This document shows, piece by piece, positions 24,852-36,816 of a stretch of DNA of 64,000 nt. The DNA lies in NCBI GenBank assembly GCA_021324775.1, contig JAJPIM010000035.1, positions 1 to 64,000 on the forward strand, given 5' to 3'. This DNA is from Gemmatimonadota bacterium. Lineage in GTDB: Bacteria; Gemmatimonadota; Gemmatimonadetes; Gemmatimonadales; Gemmatimonadaceae. The notes below the pieces were generated by a model. It searched no databases. It saw only the letters and a list, made by a program, of their open reading frames with translations, and was not told where the DNA came from. The translations under genes and the position numbers were made by a program. Positions within the stretch are counted from its first letter, which is position 1. Every line of letters starts with the position of its first letter.

Positions 24852-25955
24852 TCACTCGAGCACCAGCGCGCGCGGTCCGGCTGGCTCGACCACGCCGATC
24901 TCGGTGGCGCCGTCGACGCGTGACAGATAGTCACGAACCGCCGCCGGCGGAACGGCTACCAGCAGGCCACCCGATGTCTGCGGGTCCGTCACCAGCGCAC
25001 GGCCGAATTCGGACGTGCGGCCCCACGACATCATCGCATCGACGAACGCCAGGTTGCGGGCGCCACCGGCGGTCCGCGCGCCGCGCGAGAACGCGAGGCG
25101 GGCATTGGCCAGAACCGGCACGGAGTCGACGCTCACCCGGAGTGTTACCCCGCTGGCCCGCGCGATGTGCGACCCGTGCCCGGCGAGGCCGAATCCCGTC
25201 ACGTCGGTCGCGCAGCGGACCCCGAGCGCGACGGCGGCCTGGCTCGCTTCCCGATTTGGCCGCAGCATGTACCGCAGCATCTCGTCGCTCGCTCGGGCCG
25301 CCGCATCGCCGGCCAGCTTGCCCTGTTTCAGGGCCGTCGCGACGATCCCGTTGCCGAGCGGCTTCGTCAGGACCAGCCGGTCCCCTGGCCGGGCGGCGGC
25401 ATTGGTGAGGATCCGGCCCGGGTGGATCTGGCCTGTCACCGCGAGACCGTACTTCAACTCCTCGTCGATCACGCTGTGTCCGCCGACGATCAGCGCCCCG
25501 GCCTCGTGCACCGTGTCGTGGCCGCCCTGCAGCATGTCGCTCAGCACCGACATCGGCAGACGATCGGCCGGGAACGCGACGATGTTGAGCGCGGTCAGCG
25601 GCTCGCCACCCATCGCGAACACATCGGACAGCGCATTCGCCGCGGCGACCCTGCCGAACGTGTACGGATCGTCGACGATCGGTGCGAAGAAGTCCACGGT
25701 CTGGACGAGCGCGATGTCGTCCGTGATGCGTATGACCGCGGCGTCGTCGAAGGTCTCCCGGCCAACCAGCAGACGTGGATCCAGGACGGCGGGGAGTGGG
25801 GCCAGGGCGCGCGCGAGGTCGCCCGGTCCCATCTTGGACGCGCACCCGGCGCAGCGGGCGTACTCGGTGAGCCGCACGACCTCGGCCACGGCGCGGTCGT
25901 TCGCCGCCGGCGGGGCAACGGCCGCGCGCGACGCGCCATTCCCGCGGCTAGCCAC
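24852..25955 (-). CDS. selD: Selenide, water dikinase
   Basis: A 367-aa ATP-dependent enzyme that makes selenophosphate, the selenium donor for Sec-tRNA. The active site segment reads C-A-G-C-A-S-K, keeping the catalytic Cys (Cys38) and Lys41; the family's Sec/Cys alternative is here Cys. DDAAVIRITDDIALVQTVDF, GRVAAANALSDVFAMGG and NIVAFP are typical. GTG at 25955 overlaps the ridA stop by 8 nt; the longer open frame would read into ridA. Located next to selC, so Sec decoding is likely; SelA and SelB are outside the window. Confidence 0.96.
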   Translation of the reverse strand: MASRGNGASRAAVAPPAANDRAVAEVVRLTEYARCAGCASKMGPGDLARALAPLPAVLDPRLLVGRETFDDAAVIRITDDIALVQTVDFFAPIVDDPYTFGRVAAANALSDVFAMGGEPLTALNIVAFPADRLPMSVLSDMLQGGHDTVHEAGALIVGGHSVIDEELKYGLAVTGQIHPGRILTNAAARPGDRLVLTKPLGNGIVATALKQGKLAGDAAARASDEMLRYMLRPNREASQAAVALGVRCATDVTGFGLAGHGSHIARASGVTLRVSVDSVPVLANARLAFSRGARTAGGARNLAFVDAMMSWGRTSEFGRALVTDPQTSGGLLVAVPPAAVRDYLSRVDGATEIGVVEPAGPRALVLE

Positions 25956-26340
25956 GGACCGCCGCCACGAGATCGATCTCCACCAGGACGCCGCGCGGCA
26001 GCGCGCCGACTTCGACCGTCGAGCGGGCCGGACGGGCAGTGCCCATGGCGCGGGCATACACCTCGTTGACCGCCGGGTAGTCGCTCATGTGGCGGAGGTA
26101 GACGGTCGCCTTGACGACGTCTGCCCATCCCGCGCCCGCCGAGGCCAGGATGGCGCCGAGGTTCTTGAACACGCGTTCGGTCTGCGCGGTGACATCACCG
26201 GGCGCGACCTCACCCGTGGCGGGATCGAGCGCGATCTGCCCGGCGGTGAAGAGGAAGCCGTTGGCGATGACGCCCTGCGAATAGGGGCCGATCGCCGCCG
26301 GAGCGGATGGCGTGCTGACGGTCTCGAGAGGTGTGCTCAC
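25948..26340 (-). CDS. ridA: RidA family 2-iminobutanoate/2-iminopropanoate deaminase
   Basis: A 130-aa enamine/imine deaminase that removes reactive products of PLP enzymes. The sequence matches RidA throughout: AIGPYSQGV, FLFTAGQIALDPATGE, TERVFKNLGAIL, VVKATVYLRHMSDY, and the active-site Arg in ARPARSTVEVGALPRGVLVEIDLVA. Placed between fhs and selD. Confidence 0.95.
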   Translation of the reverse strand: MSTPLETVSTPSAPAAIGPYSQGVIANGFLFTAGQIALDPATGEVAPGDVTAQTERVFKNLGAILASAGAGWADVVKATVYLRHMSDYPAVNEVYARAMGTARPARSTVEVGALPRGVLVEIDLVAAVRG

Positions 26341-26375
26341 ATTCTGCTCGGGTGGTTCGCCGTTAGAACAGCGGG

Positions 26376-28052
26376 TTAGAAAAGGCCGACGATCGAGCCG
26401 TCGGGTCGGACCGCCATGCGCTCGGCGGCCGGTTCCTTCGGCAGCCCGGGCATGGTCATGATGTCACCGGCCTGGGCGACGACGAAGCCGGCGCCCGCGG
26501 CCGCGAAGACTTCGTTGACCGTGATGCGGAATCCGGATGGCCGCCCCAGGATCGTCGCGTCGTCGGTCATCGAATACTGCGTCTTCGCCATGCACACCAG
26601 TGTCTCGCCCAGGCCGATCGATTCAAGGTAGTCGATCGTCCGCTCCGCCTTTGTCGTGAAATCGGCACCGTCGCCACCATAGACCTTCTTCACGATGGTG
26701 TCGATCTTCTGGCGGATGGGAAGCGTCGCGGGATAGAGGGGCGCATAGGCGGACGTCCCGTGCTCGAGGGTCTCGATCACGGCGCGGCCGAGTGCTTCGC
26801 CACCGGCACCGCCCTTCTCCCAGACGTCGGCCATCGCGACCTGCGCGCCGGCGGCCTGGGCACGGTCCGCGACCACCCGCAGCTCACGCTCGGAGTCGGT
26901 CACGAAGCGGTTGACGGCGACGATGACCGGCACGCCGAACTGCCGCACGTTCTCGATGTGCTTCTCGAGATTCGGAAGCCCGCGTTCGAGCGCGGCCACG
27001 TCCTCGTTTCTGAGCTCGTTCTTGTTGGCGCCGCCATTGAGCTTGAGCGCGCGCACGGTCGCGACCAGAACGCCCACCTCGGGCTTGAGGCCTCCGATGC
27101 GGCACTTGATGTCGAAGAACTTCTCTCCACCGAGGTCCGATCCGAATCCCGATTCGGTGACGACGATCTCCGACAGGGCCAGCGCGGTCTTCGTCGCGAC
27201 GATGCTGTTGCAGCCGTGGGCGATGTTGCCGAACGGCCCCGTGTGCACGAACGCCGGTCCCCCCTCGAGGGTCTGCACGAGGTTGGGACGGATGGCGTCC
27301 TTGAGCAGCAGCGTCATCGCGCCCGACGCCTTGAGATCGGCCGCCCGTATCGGTTTGCGCGCCGCGCCCGCAGTGGCTCCGACGATGATCCGGCCGAGCC
27401 GCGCCTCCAGGTCGTTCATGTCGCTGGCGAGCGCGACGATGGCCATGATCTCGCTCGCCGGGACGATCACCCACCGGTCTTCGCGTACGACTCCGTTGGC
27501 GACGCCGCCCAATCCAATCACGCAATCACGCAACGCCCGATCGTTCATGTCGATGGTGCGCGGCCACGTAATGCGCCGGGGGTCGATCCTGAGCGCGTTG
27601 CCCTGGTGCAGGTGATTGTCGAGCATCGCGGACAACAGGGCGTGCGCGCTCGAGATCGCGTGGAAGTCTCCAGTGAAATGGAGATTGATGTCTTCCATGG
27701 GCACGACCTGCGAATAGCCGCCGCCGGCCGCGCCTCCTTTCATTCCGAACACCGGGCCGAGGCTGGGCTCCCGAATGCAGAGCGTGGCGTTCTTCCCGAG
27801 CCGGCGCAGTGCCTGGACCAGCCCGACCGACGTCGTGGTCTTTCCTTCACCAGCGGCCGTCGGGTTGATGCCGGTGACGAGGACCAGCCGGCCGCGCGGC
27901 GGACGGCTCGCGAGACTCAGCGGGACCTTGGCCTTGAACTTCCCGTACAGGTCGATGTCGTCAGGAGCGAGCCCCAAGTCCGCTGCGACGTCGACAATGG
28001 GACGGAGCTTGGCCCGTTGGGCGATTTCAATATCCGATGGGACGGTCGCCAC
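26376..28052 (-). CDS. fhs: Formate--tetrahydrofolate ligase
   Basis: A 558-aa enzyme making 10-formyl-THF from formate, ATP and THF. P-loop PTAAGEGKTT (64-73), the REPSLGPVFGMKGGAAGGGYSQV region and GNIAHGCNSI are family hallmarks; length is normal. GTG start at 28052 with TATAGG about 9 nt upstream and no Shine-Dalgarno, so a very short leader is possible. Formate metabolism often pairs with Sec-containing formate dehydrogenase, which is consistent with selD and selC next to it, but no such enzyme is in the window. Confidence 0.96.
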   Translation of the reverse strand: MATVPSDIEIAQRAKLRPIVDVAADLGLAPDDIDLYGKFKAKVPLSLASRPPRGRLVLVTGINPTAAGEGKTTTSVGLVQALRRLGKNATLCIREPSLGPVFGMKGGAAGGGYSQVVPMEDINLHFTGDFHAISSAHALLSAMLDNHLHQGNALRIDPRRITWPRTIDMNDRALRDCVIGLGGVANGVVREDRWVIVPASEIMAIVALASDMNDLEARLGRIIVGATAGAARKPIRAADLKASGAMTLLLKDAIRPNLVQTLEGGPAFVHTGPFGNIAHGCNSIVATKTALALSEIVVTESGFGSDLGGEKFFDIKCRIGGLKPEVGVLVATVRALKLNGGANKNELRNEDVAALERGLPNLEKHIENVRQFGVPVIVAVNRFVTDSERELRVVADRAQAAGAQVAMADVWEKGGAGGEALGRAVIETLEHGTSAYAPLYPATLPIRQKIDTIVKKVYGGDGADFTTKAERTIDYLESIGLGETLVCMAKTQYSMTDDATILGRPSGFRITVNEVFAAAGAGFVVAQAGDIMTMPGLPKEPAAERMAVRPDGSIVGLF

Positions 28053-28100
28053 GGGCCGGTTCCTATAGTGAGGGAAGTGAGGGGCGTCGGAACTTCCGCA

Positions 28101-28889
28101 TCATACCTTGGCCCCGGGGTCGCTCGCCAGCCCGAACAGCCGTCTGGCGTTCGCGGTCGTGAGCTCGGCAATCCGCTCCGGTGTCGTGCCGCGAATATCC
28201 GCGATGCGGGCGATCGTGTGCGGGAGGAAACGAGGCTCGTTCCGGCGCCCGCGGAGCGGGACAGGTGCGAGGTAGGGCGCGTCGGTCTCGGCCAGGAGCC
28301 GGTCATCCGGAACCGTCCGCACGACGTCATCCCCGGACCACTTGCTGAACGTCACGATCCCACTGAACGAGACATACCAGCCGGCATCCAGGGCCGCGCT
28401 GGCAAGCCTCACCGTCCCGGTGAAGCAGTGCAGGACACCCGTGACACCACGATCGCCCGCTTCCCGGACCGCATCGAGGGTATCATCTTCCGCGTCGCGG
28501 GTATGGACCACGACCGGCCGCACCAATTCATGAGCGAGCACGATCTGGTCGTGGAACGCCGCGCGCTGCCGGTCGCGCGGCGCGTGGTCGTAGTGGAAGT
28601 CGAGACCGCACTCCCCGATCGCCACCGCTCCTGCGGCGACCGCCTCGCGGATCCACAGCGTGTCTTTCGCCGCATCATAGGCTGCGGCGTCGTGGGGGTG
28701 GACCCCGGCCGTGAAGTAAATCAGACCAGGGTTTGCCCCCGCGAGTATCCGTGCCCTGGCGGCAGCGTCTTCCGAGGCTCCGATACAGACCACGGCTGCC
28801 GCGCCCGCGTCCTGTGCGGCGCGTACCACGGCGTCCCGGTCGGAATCGAAGACGGCGTCGGCAAGGTGTGCGTGACTGTCGATGAACAT
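28101..28889 (-). CDS. tatD: TatD family metal-dependent DNase
   Basis: A 262-aa TIM-barrel hydrolase. Metal ligands fit the family: FIDSHAHLAD at the N-terminus, E in GECGLDFHYD, HTRDAEDD, LHCFTG and ETDAPYLAP. TatD proteins act as 3'-5' exonucleases or D-aminoacyl-tRNA deacylases. Located in the sec-fhs-ridA-selD stretch, 69 nt after secF. Confidence 0.93.
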   Translation of the reverse strand: MFIDSHAHLADAVFDSDRDAVVRAAQDAGAAAVVCIGASEDAAARARILAGANPGLIYFTAGVHPHDAAAYDAAKDTLWIREAVAAGAVAIGECGLDFHYDHAPRDRQRAAFHDQIVLAHELVRPVVVHTRDAEDDTLDAVREAGDRGVTGVLHCFTGTVRLASAALDAGWYVSFSGIVTFSKWSGDDVVRTVPDDRLLAETDAPYLAPVPLRGRRNEPRFLPHTIARIADIRGTTPERIAELTTANARRLFGLASDPGAKV

Positions 28890-28958
28890 GGCGGGAACAC
28901 GACGGCCGCGGAGTGTTGCCCCGCGGCGCCTAGCCCATTACCGGCGGGCGGGGTGTGT

Positions 28959-29999
28959 TCAGCTCCGGACCGCCGCAGCCTGCGTGGCGCTCCGAGCGGT
29001 CTCGGCTCCCTTGGGCGCCTTCGCGTTGAGGCTGCGCCGGCCGGCCGCGTCGCGAGGGTACTTGCGCTCGATCCAGAGCAGGACAGGACCAGCGACGTAC
29101 ACCGAGCTGAATGTTCCGGTCACGATACCGAAGGCCATCACCCACGCGAAGGGCCGGATGACCTCACCGGCGAGCAGCAGCAGGGCGAGCGTGGCCGCGA
29201 ACGCGGTCGCGTGCGTCATGACCGATCGCGGCAGCGTCTCGTTGATGGCGCGGTTCAGTGTGTCGTACAGTGATTCCTTGCGTTTCTTGCGAAGATCCTC
29301 GCGCACGCGGTCGAAGATGATGATCGTATCGTTGAGCGAGTACCCGATGACGGTCAGAATGGCCGTCACGATGATCAGCGAGACTTCGAGATCGAGCAGC
29401 TTGATGAACGCGAGCGTGGTTAGGATATCGTGGCCGGTGGCGATGACGGCCGCCACACCGAAGCGCCATTCGAAGCGGAAGGCGAGGTAGATCAGCGTGG
29501 CCACGAAAGACACGAGGATCGCGATAATGGCGCCGCGCCGCAACTCACTCCCAACGAGTGGCCCGACCGCCTCGGTCCGCACGACGTGGAACACGCCCTT
29601 CCCCAGTTTGTTCGTCAGCAGCGTATCGATGCGCGCCGCGACCTGCTCGGCGCTGGGTGCCTGCGCCTCGGCCGCTGCCCCACGGGAGACGGACTGCGCG
29701 ACATCCTGCGCGCGGATGGTGTAGTCGCGGTTCGTCCCGAACGACTCGATCTCCGCGTCGTGCACGCCGCCTGCGTCGAGCGCCGACCGGATCGCGCCGA
29801 CATCCGGCGGCTGCTGGAACTGCACCTGGATGAGCGTCCCGCCCGTGAAGTCGATGCTGTAATGGACCGACGTCCCCGTTCGCGCCCAACTGACACCGAG
29901 CAGCACCAAGCCGAGCGTGATGAACGCGGCGGTCGTCACGACCATGATGCGCCAGGGCCGGATGAAGTCGTAGGTCGTGTTGTGGAAAATGCGGAGCAT
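28959..29999 (-). CDS. secF: Protein translocase subunit SecF
   Basis: A 346-aa inner-membrane protein with six expected helices. The first helix is about 17-38, the periplasmic loop contains YSIDFTGGTLIQVQF, and the C-terminal half carries VTAILTVIGYSLNDTIIIFDRVRE and TLPRSVMTHATAF, diagnostic for SecF. With SecD it uses the proton gradient to aid preprotein release. Followed from secD by a 120-bp gap holding a minisatellite. Confidence 0.96.
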   Translation of the reverse strand: MLRIFHNTTYDFIRPWRIMVVTTAAFITLGLVLLGVSWARTGTSVHYSIDFTGGTLIQVQFQQPPDVGAIRSALDAGGVHDAEIESFGTNRDYTIRAQDVAQSVSRGAAAEAQAPSAEQVAARIDTLLTNKLGKGVFHVVRTEAVGPLVGSELRRGAIIAILVSFVATLIYLAFRFEWRFGVAAVIATGHDILTTLAFIKLLDLEVSLIIVTAILTVIGYSLNDTIIIFDRVREDLRKKRKESLYDTLNRAINETLPRSVMTHATAFAATLALLLLAGEVIRPFAWVMAFGIVTGTFSSVYVAGPVLLWIERKYPRDAAGRRSLNAKAPKGAETARSATQAAAVRS

Positions 30000-30074
30000 G
30001 TCAGCGGGGGTCGGAGATGGCGGGCAGGCGCCACATCGCGCCTCTGCCGCCTGAACAGAATTGCCGGTTTCGCT

Positions 30075-30130
30075 ACGTCAGTTGCCGCACGTCAGTTGCC
30101 GCACGTCAGATGCCGCACGTCAGATGCTGA
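30075..30130. repeat. 14-bp minisatellite between secD and secF
   Basis: Four units of ACGTCAGTTGCCGC-like sequence lie head to tail (30075-30088, 30089-30102, 30103-30116, 30117-30130). The first two are identical and the third differs by two bases. The last partial unit includes the secD stop codon (30120-30122), so every unit supplies a TGA on the minus strand. Confidence 0.9.
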
Positions 30131-31889
30131 TGGTTTGCGGAGACCGTGCGCGCGTCAGCCACATCATGTAGAACGTGCGCACGACGAAGATCGACGTGAC
30201 CATGGAAGCGAGAATACCCGCGATCAGGGTGACCGCGAACCCTTTCACTGGACCCGTGCCATACTGGTAGAGCACGGCCGCCGTCAGCACCGTCGTGACG
30301 TTCGAGTCGATGATGGCGCTCATGGCGTGGCGGAAGCCTTCGTCGATCGCCGTACGCGGCGTCTTGCCGCGGTCCAACTCCTCGCGGATGCGCTCGAAGA
30401 TCAGCACGTTCGCGTCGACCGCGATACCGATCGACAGGATGAATCCCGCCATTCCGGGAAGTGTCAGCACGGCATCGAAGCTCGCCAGCGCTGCCATCGT
30501 GTACAGCATGTAGAGCGCGAGGCCGCCGACCGCGAGGAGTCCGGAGAACCGGTAGTACACCAGCATGATCACGACGACCAGGAGCACCGCGATCACACCA
30601 GCGCGCACGCCGGCAACGATCGAGTCCTGGCCCAGACTCGGCCCAATCTGCCTGACCTCTGCGACCTTGAGCGGCACCGGCAGGGCGCCGGCCCGCAGCA
30701 CGAGCGCGAGATCCTGCGCGGCCTGCAAGTCCTTCCCTCCCATCGTGATCTGGCCATTCGTCCCGATCGCGCTCTCGATCACCGGCGGCCGGCCCATGAC
30801 GACACTGTCCAGCACGATCGCCATGTAGTCGTTGATGTGGCGTCCTGTCTCTGCCTGGAATCGGCGGCCGCCTTCGCGGCTCAGGCGGAAATCGACGATC
30901 GTCCCCTCGATCGGATCCTGCCGCGGGTTGGCGTCGACGAGGTATTCTCCCGTGATGATCGGATGCCCATCGAGAACGTAGAACGTCCGGTACGGCCGCT
31001 GGCCGGCGGTCACCGTGTCATTCGACCACCGGATCACCTTGCCGGGGGGCAGGAGCCCCTGGACATCCGGCAGAGACAGGTAGTGGGTGAGGGTTGGCAC
31101 GTCTGCCTTGGCGACATAGAACTCACCAGGCATCTGTCCCTGCTGTATGAGTTGCGAGAACGGGCCCACCATGTTCGCGAGCGCGTTCGAGTCACGCTTG
31201 GCGGAGTCGCGCTTGGCCGAATCACGTGTGGTGTCGGTGCCCGTTTTGCGTCCGGCGGAGTCGTGCCGCCCGCGGCGGCTGGTCGCCGGAGCCACGGCGT
31301 GCGACTTCGTAGTGTCCCCATTGTGTTTCCCGGAGTCGGCCGGGGCGTTCGAGAACAGCGACTGAACGCCGGCATTCGCGGCTGGCTGGCCGGGCGTCGC
31401 TCCGGCGGCCGCGACACCCAGGCCCTTCGTCTTCAGAATCGCATCGATCTTCGGCAGCACCTTGTCCAGCGCCTGCGACTTGTCCACGATCTGCATTTGC
31501 AGGTACGCGGCTTCCTTGACGATGTCGTAGGCGCGCTGCTGGTCCTGCACGCCGGGCAACTCGACGACCATCCGATCGGCGCCCACGCGCGCCACGACCG
31601 GCTCGGACACGCCGAACTGGTCGATCCGGGTCCGGACCACCTTGAGTGCCCGGTCGATCGCATCGGTCTTGTTGGCCACCGCCCCCTTCGATTCGTCGAC
31701 TTCGAGCGTCAGGTGCATCCCCCCTTCGAGGTCGAGGCCTCGCCGGATGGGGATCCGCCGCACGGTGTCGTACTGGATGACGCCGCCGGTGGTCTCGATG
31801 CGTTGCACCATCGGCCGCGGCCAGATCGACCAGACCGAGGCGGCAATGAGTGCGGCGATGATGACGAGGCGGTACCGAAGATCAGTCAT
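30120..31889 (-). CDS. secD: Protein translocase subunit SecD
   Basis: A 589-aa inner-membrane translocon partner. RRGLDLEGGMHLTLEV near the N-terminus, the P1 domain, and in the C-terminal membrane part GVIAVLLVVVIMLVYYR, LTLPGMAGFILSIGIAVDANVLIFERIREEL are SecD signatures. A low-complexity, charged insert of about 60 residues in the periplasmic region contains three near-repeats of RDSAK (from 31189-31228). ATG at 31889 is preferred over the longer frame because it starts just before the first helix. Confidence 0.96.
   Translation of the reverse strand: MTDLRYRLVIIAALIAASVWSIWPRPMVQRIETTGGVIQYDTVRRIPIRRGLDLEGGMHLTLEVDESKGAVANKTDAIDRALKVVRTRIDQFGVSEPVVARVGADRMVVELPGVQDQQRAYDIVKEAAYLQMQIVDKSQALDKVLPKIDAILKTKGLGVAAAGATPGQPAANAGVQSLFSNAPADSGKHNGDTTKSHAVAPATSRRGRHDSAGRKTGTDTTRDSAKRDSAKRDSNALANMVGPFSQLIQQGQMPGEFYVAKADVPTLTHYLSLPDVQGLLPPGKVIRWSNDTVTAGQRPYRTFYVLDGHPIITGEYLVDANPRQDPIEGTIVDFRLSREGGRRFQAETGRHINDYMAIVLDSVVMGRPPVIESAIGTNGQITMGGKDLQAAQDLALVLRAGALPVPLKVAEVRQIGPSLGQDSIVAGVRAGVIAVLLVVVIMLVYYRFSGLLAVGGLALYMLYTMAALASFDAVLTLPGMAGFILSIGIAVDANVLIFERIREELDRGKTPRTAIDEGFRHAMSAIIDSNVTTVLTAAVLYQYGTGPVKGFAVTLIAGILASMVTSIFVVRTFYMMWLTRARSPQTISI
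31189..31228 (-). repeat. 15-bp in-frame repeat in secD insert
   Basis: Two near-identical 15-bp units and a partial third encode RDSAK-RDSAK-RDS in the periplasmic insert of SecD. The unit length keeps frame. Confidence 0.75.
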
Positions 31890-31929
31890 GACGGTGCTAG
31901 TGGACCCGGCTATGGGGCAGCTTGGAAGG

Positions 31930-32898
31930 TTACCCAGCGCCCGGGAGTGAGTCAACGCGACCTGCAAGGGCTCGGCGGGCCGCGACGTCGTCACGTGCCA
32001 GTTGCGCGCGTAGCGCTTCTACCCCGCCGAACGCCCGGGTTTCGCGCAGCCACGCGACGAATTCGATGCGGACGTAGGCCCCGTACAGGTCACCGCCGGT
32101 GTCGAACAGGTGGGCTTCGATTGTGACTCGTGGGTCGGCAAAGGTCGGCCGGGGACCCAGGTTGAGCATGCCGCCACGCGCGCCGGCGGGCGTCTGGACG
32201 CGCACGGCGTACACGCCTTCGGGCGGCAACAGCTTCCGCGGCGGAGGCAGCGGGATATTGATCGTGGGGTACCCCAGCGTCCGGCCGCGCTGGTCGCCGG
32301 CGGTGACATGGCCGCTCACCGCGTACGGACGCCCAAGCTCCTGCTCCGCCGAGCGCAGGTCGCCGCCCGCGATCGCACGACGGATCGACGTCGACGAGAC
32401 CGGCCGCCCGTCATCCATGGTCGTGGGAGGCACGACCTCCACACGAAATCCCCGCCAGGCGCCCATCGCGCGGATCGTCTCGACGTCGCCGGATCGGCCG
32501 CGTCCGAATCCGTTGTCGTAGCCGCTGATCATCTCCCGCATCCGGAAGCGCGCGCGCAGGACGCGGTCGATGAACTGGTCCGGTCCGTACTTCGACAACG
32601 CCGGCGTGAAGGGTAGCACCGCGACGTAGTCGATGCCGCTCTCCGCAATGACCTCGAACTTCTCCATTCCCACCGACAGGAGCGGCCGCGCCGCGGCGGG
32701 GTTCACGACCTCGAGCGGATGCGGCTCGAACGTGACGACGAGGCTCTTCCATCCCGTGGCCGCCGCGCGCTCAGCGACGAGCGCGAGCACTTGCTGGTGC
32801 CCGCGATGGACCCCGTCAAACGTGCCGACTGTGGCGACGGTGCCGCTGACGTCCGGCGGCAGCCCCGAATCCACCGATCCGAGTCCGGGCTCAGGCAT
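31930..32898 (-). CDS. ribF: Bifunctional riboflavin kinase/FAD synthetase
   Basis: A 322-aa enzyme that makes FMN and FAD. The adenylyltransferase domain has VGTFDGVHRGHQ (24-36) and SSTSIRRAI; the C-terminal kinase domain has GRTLGYPTINI and EGVYAVRV. ATG at 32898 overlaps truB by 8 nt. The truB-ribF order is classic. The ~40-nt gap to secD contains no obvious terminator. Confidence 0.95.
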   Translation of the reverse strand: MPEPGLGSVDSGLPPDVSGTVATVGTFDGVHRGHQQVLALVAERAAATGWKSLVVTFEPHPLEVVNPAAARPLLSVGMEKFEVIAESGIDYVAVLPFTPALSKYGPDQFIDRVLRARFRMREMISGYDNGFGRGRSGDVETIRAMGAWRGFRVEVVPPTTMDDGRPVSSTSIRRAIAGGDLRSAEQELGRPYAVSGHVTAGDQRGRTLGYPTINIPLPPPRKLLPPEGVYAVRVQTPAGARGGMLNLGPRPTFADPRVTIEAHLFDTGGDLYGAYVRIEFVAWLRETRAFGGVEALRAQLARDDVAARRALAGRVDSLPGAG

Positions 32899-33592
32899 CG
32901 TCGGCGACGACGCGGAGGTGCCGGATCGGTGGCGGGCTCGCGGACGCCGCGATCTCGGGAAGCGTGTGGCTATCGCCAATGTCGAACGTTCCGACGCGCG
33001 TTCGGCGTAGCGCCGTCAAATGCGCCGCACTGCCGACGGCACGCCCCAGGTCGCGCGCGAGTGCGCGGATGTACGTCCCCGTCCCGCATGTCACCGTGAA
33101 CTCGGCGACGCGGTCGTGCACCGCGCGGATGTCCCATCGGTAGACCATGACCCGGCTGGCGGGCAGGTCGGGCGGGTGGCCGCGGCGCGCGGCTGCATAG
33201 GCGCGTCCTCCCTGCCCGGCCACGTGTTTGGCCGAATACGCCGGCGGGACCTGTTCGATCTCACCCGTGAACGCAGGAAGCGCGGCGCGGATCGCGTCCG
33301 CGGAGGGAACGGGTCCGGTCCGGGTCGGAGCACCAGTCCCATCGTCCGTGTCGGTCTCAGAGCCGAATTGGACGGTCGCATCGTACACTTTGGGGTCCGC
33401 CGCGATGAATGTCGCCAGGCGCGTCGCTTTGCCGAACAGGAGCACCAGTAGGCCCGTCGCGAACGGGTCGAGTGTGCCGAGGTGGCCGATCGAGCGCTCG
33501 CCGTAAACGCGCCGGCACATATCGACCACGTCGTGCGAGGTGACCCCGCTCGGCTTGTCGATCAGGAGCAGGCCCTCCGCCGCGCCCGCCAC
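32891..33592 (-). CDS. truB: tRNA pseudouridine(55) synthase
   Basis: A 233-aa pseudouridine synthase for U55 in the T loop. IDKPSGVTSHDVV, the catalytic Asp42 in GHLGTLDPFATG, KVYDATVQFGSETDTDD and CGTGTYIRALARDLG are all present. It is shorter than E. coli TruB and lacks the C-terminal PUA domain, which many bacterial forms also lack. GTG start at 33592, three bases after the rbfA stop. Confidence 0.95.
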   Translation of the reverse strand: MAGAAEGLLLIDKPSGVTSHDVVDMCRRVYGERSIGHLGTLDPFATGLLVLLFGKATRLATFIAADPKVYDATVQFGSETDTDDGTGAPTRTGPVPSADAIRAALPAFTGEIEQVPPAYSAKHVAGQGGRAYAAARRGHPPDLPASRVMVYRWDIRAVHDRVAEFTVTCGTGTYIRALARDLGRAVGSAAHLTALRRTRVGTFDIGDSHTLPEIAASASPPPIRHLRVVADDA

Positions 33593-33595
33593 CGG

Positions 33596-34000
33596 CTAGT
33601 GGCTCGGCGACTCCGCATCGCCGGCGTCACCGTCCGGCACATCGGCCGGCGGACGCTTGAGTCCCTCGAGGAGCGTATCGATGCGTGCCGCGTAGGCGAT
33701 GCTCTCGTCGGGCTGGAAGCTGATCTCCGGCGCCAGGCGCAGGCGGAGCGATCGTCCAAGGTGTGATCGGAGGTGCCCAGCCAGGCTGGCCAACCCGGCA
33801 AACGTCGATGCGCGCTCCGAATCGGTGCCAAGCACGCTGACGAAGACCTTCGCATGGCGGAGGTCGCGGGTGACCTGCGCACCCGTGACCGTCACGAGCC
33901 CCGAGATCCGGGGGTCCTTCACATCTTCGGCGAGGAACATCGCGACCGCCTCCCGAATGGCTTCCGCGACGCGATCCGGCCGGCGGCCGTCGTGCGGCAT
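33596..34000 (-). CDS. rbfA: Ribosome-binding factor A
   Basis: A 134-aa KH-fold protein for 30S maturation. RVAEAIREAVAMFL, EDVKDPRISGLVTVTG and HAKVFVSVLG are typical, with a short acidic C-terminal tail. ATG at 34000 lies 14 nt after the infB stop; the longer frame overlaps infB and is not supported. Confidence 0.94.
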   Translation of the reverse strand: MPHDGRRPDRVAEAIREAVAMFLAEDVKDPRISGLVTVTGAQVTRDLRHAKVFVSVLGTDSERASTFAGLASLAGHLRSHLGRSLRLRLAPEISFQPDESIAYAARIDTLLEGLKRPPADVPDGDAGDAESPSH

Positions 34001-34014
34001 GTGCGGCGGGCGCC

Positions 34015-36798
<2,784 letters not shown>

Positions 36799-36816
36799 AC
36801 CCGCCTCCTCAGGAGC

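Noticed and set aside
24852-28052. A selenoprotein with in-frame TGA among the genes around selC-selD
   Set aside because: selD, ridA and fhs are complete without internal TGA, and selD carries Cys at the active position.
28055-28075. CTCACTATAGG in front of fhs, resembling a phage T7-type promoter core
   Set aside because: Only 11 bases match by chance-level similarity; no phage genes or RNA polymerase are near, and the TATAGG part is better read as an ordinary -10 box.
818-30130. Short tandem repeats as possible CRISPR arrays
   Set aside because: Units of 12-15 bp are directly adjacent with no unique spacers, and no cas genes are in the window.
26760-32126. Very long open frames on the plus strand (837 and 898 codons) opposite fhs-tatD and secD-secF
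   Set aside because: They are antisense shadows of strongly conserved minus-strand genes in GC-rich DNA; they have no family pattern, and their composition is that of a complementary frame.
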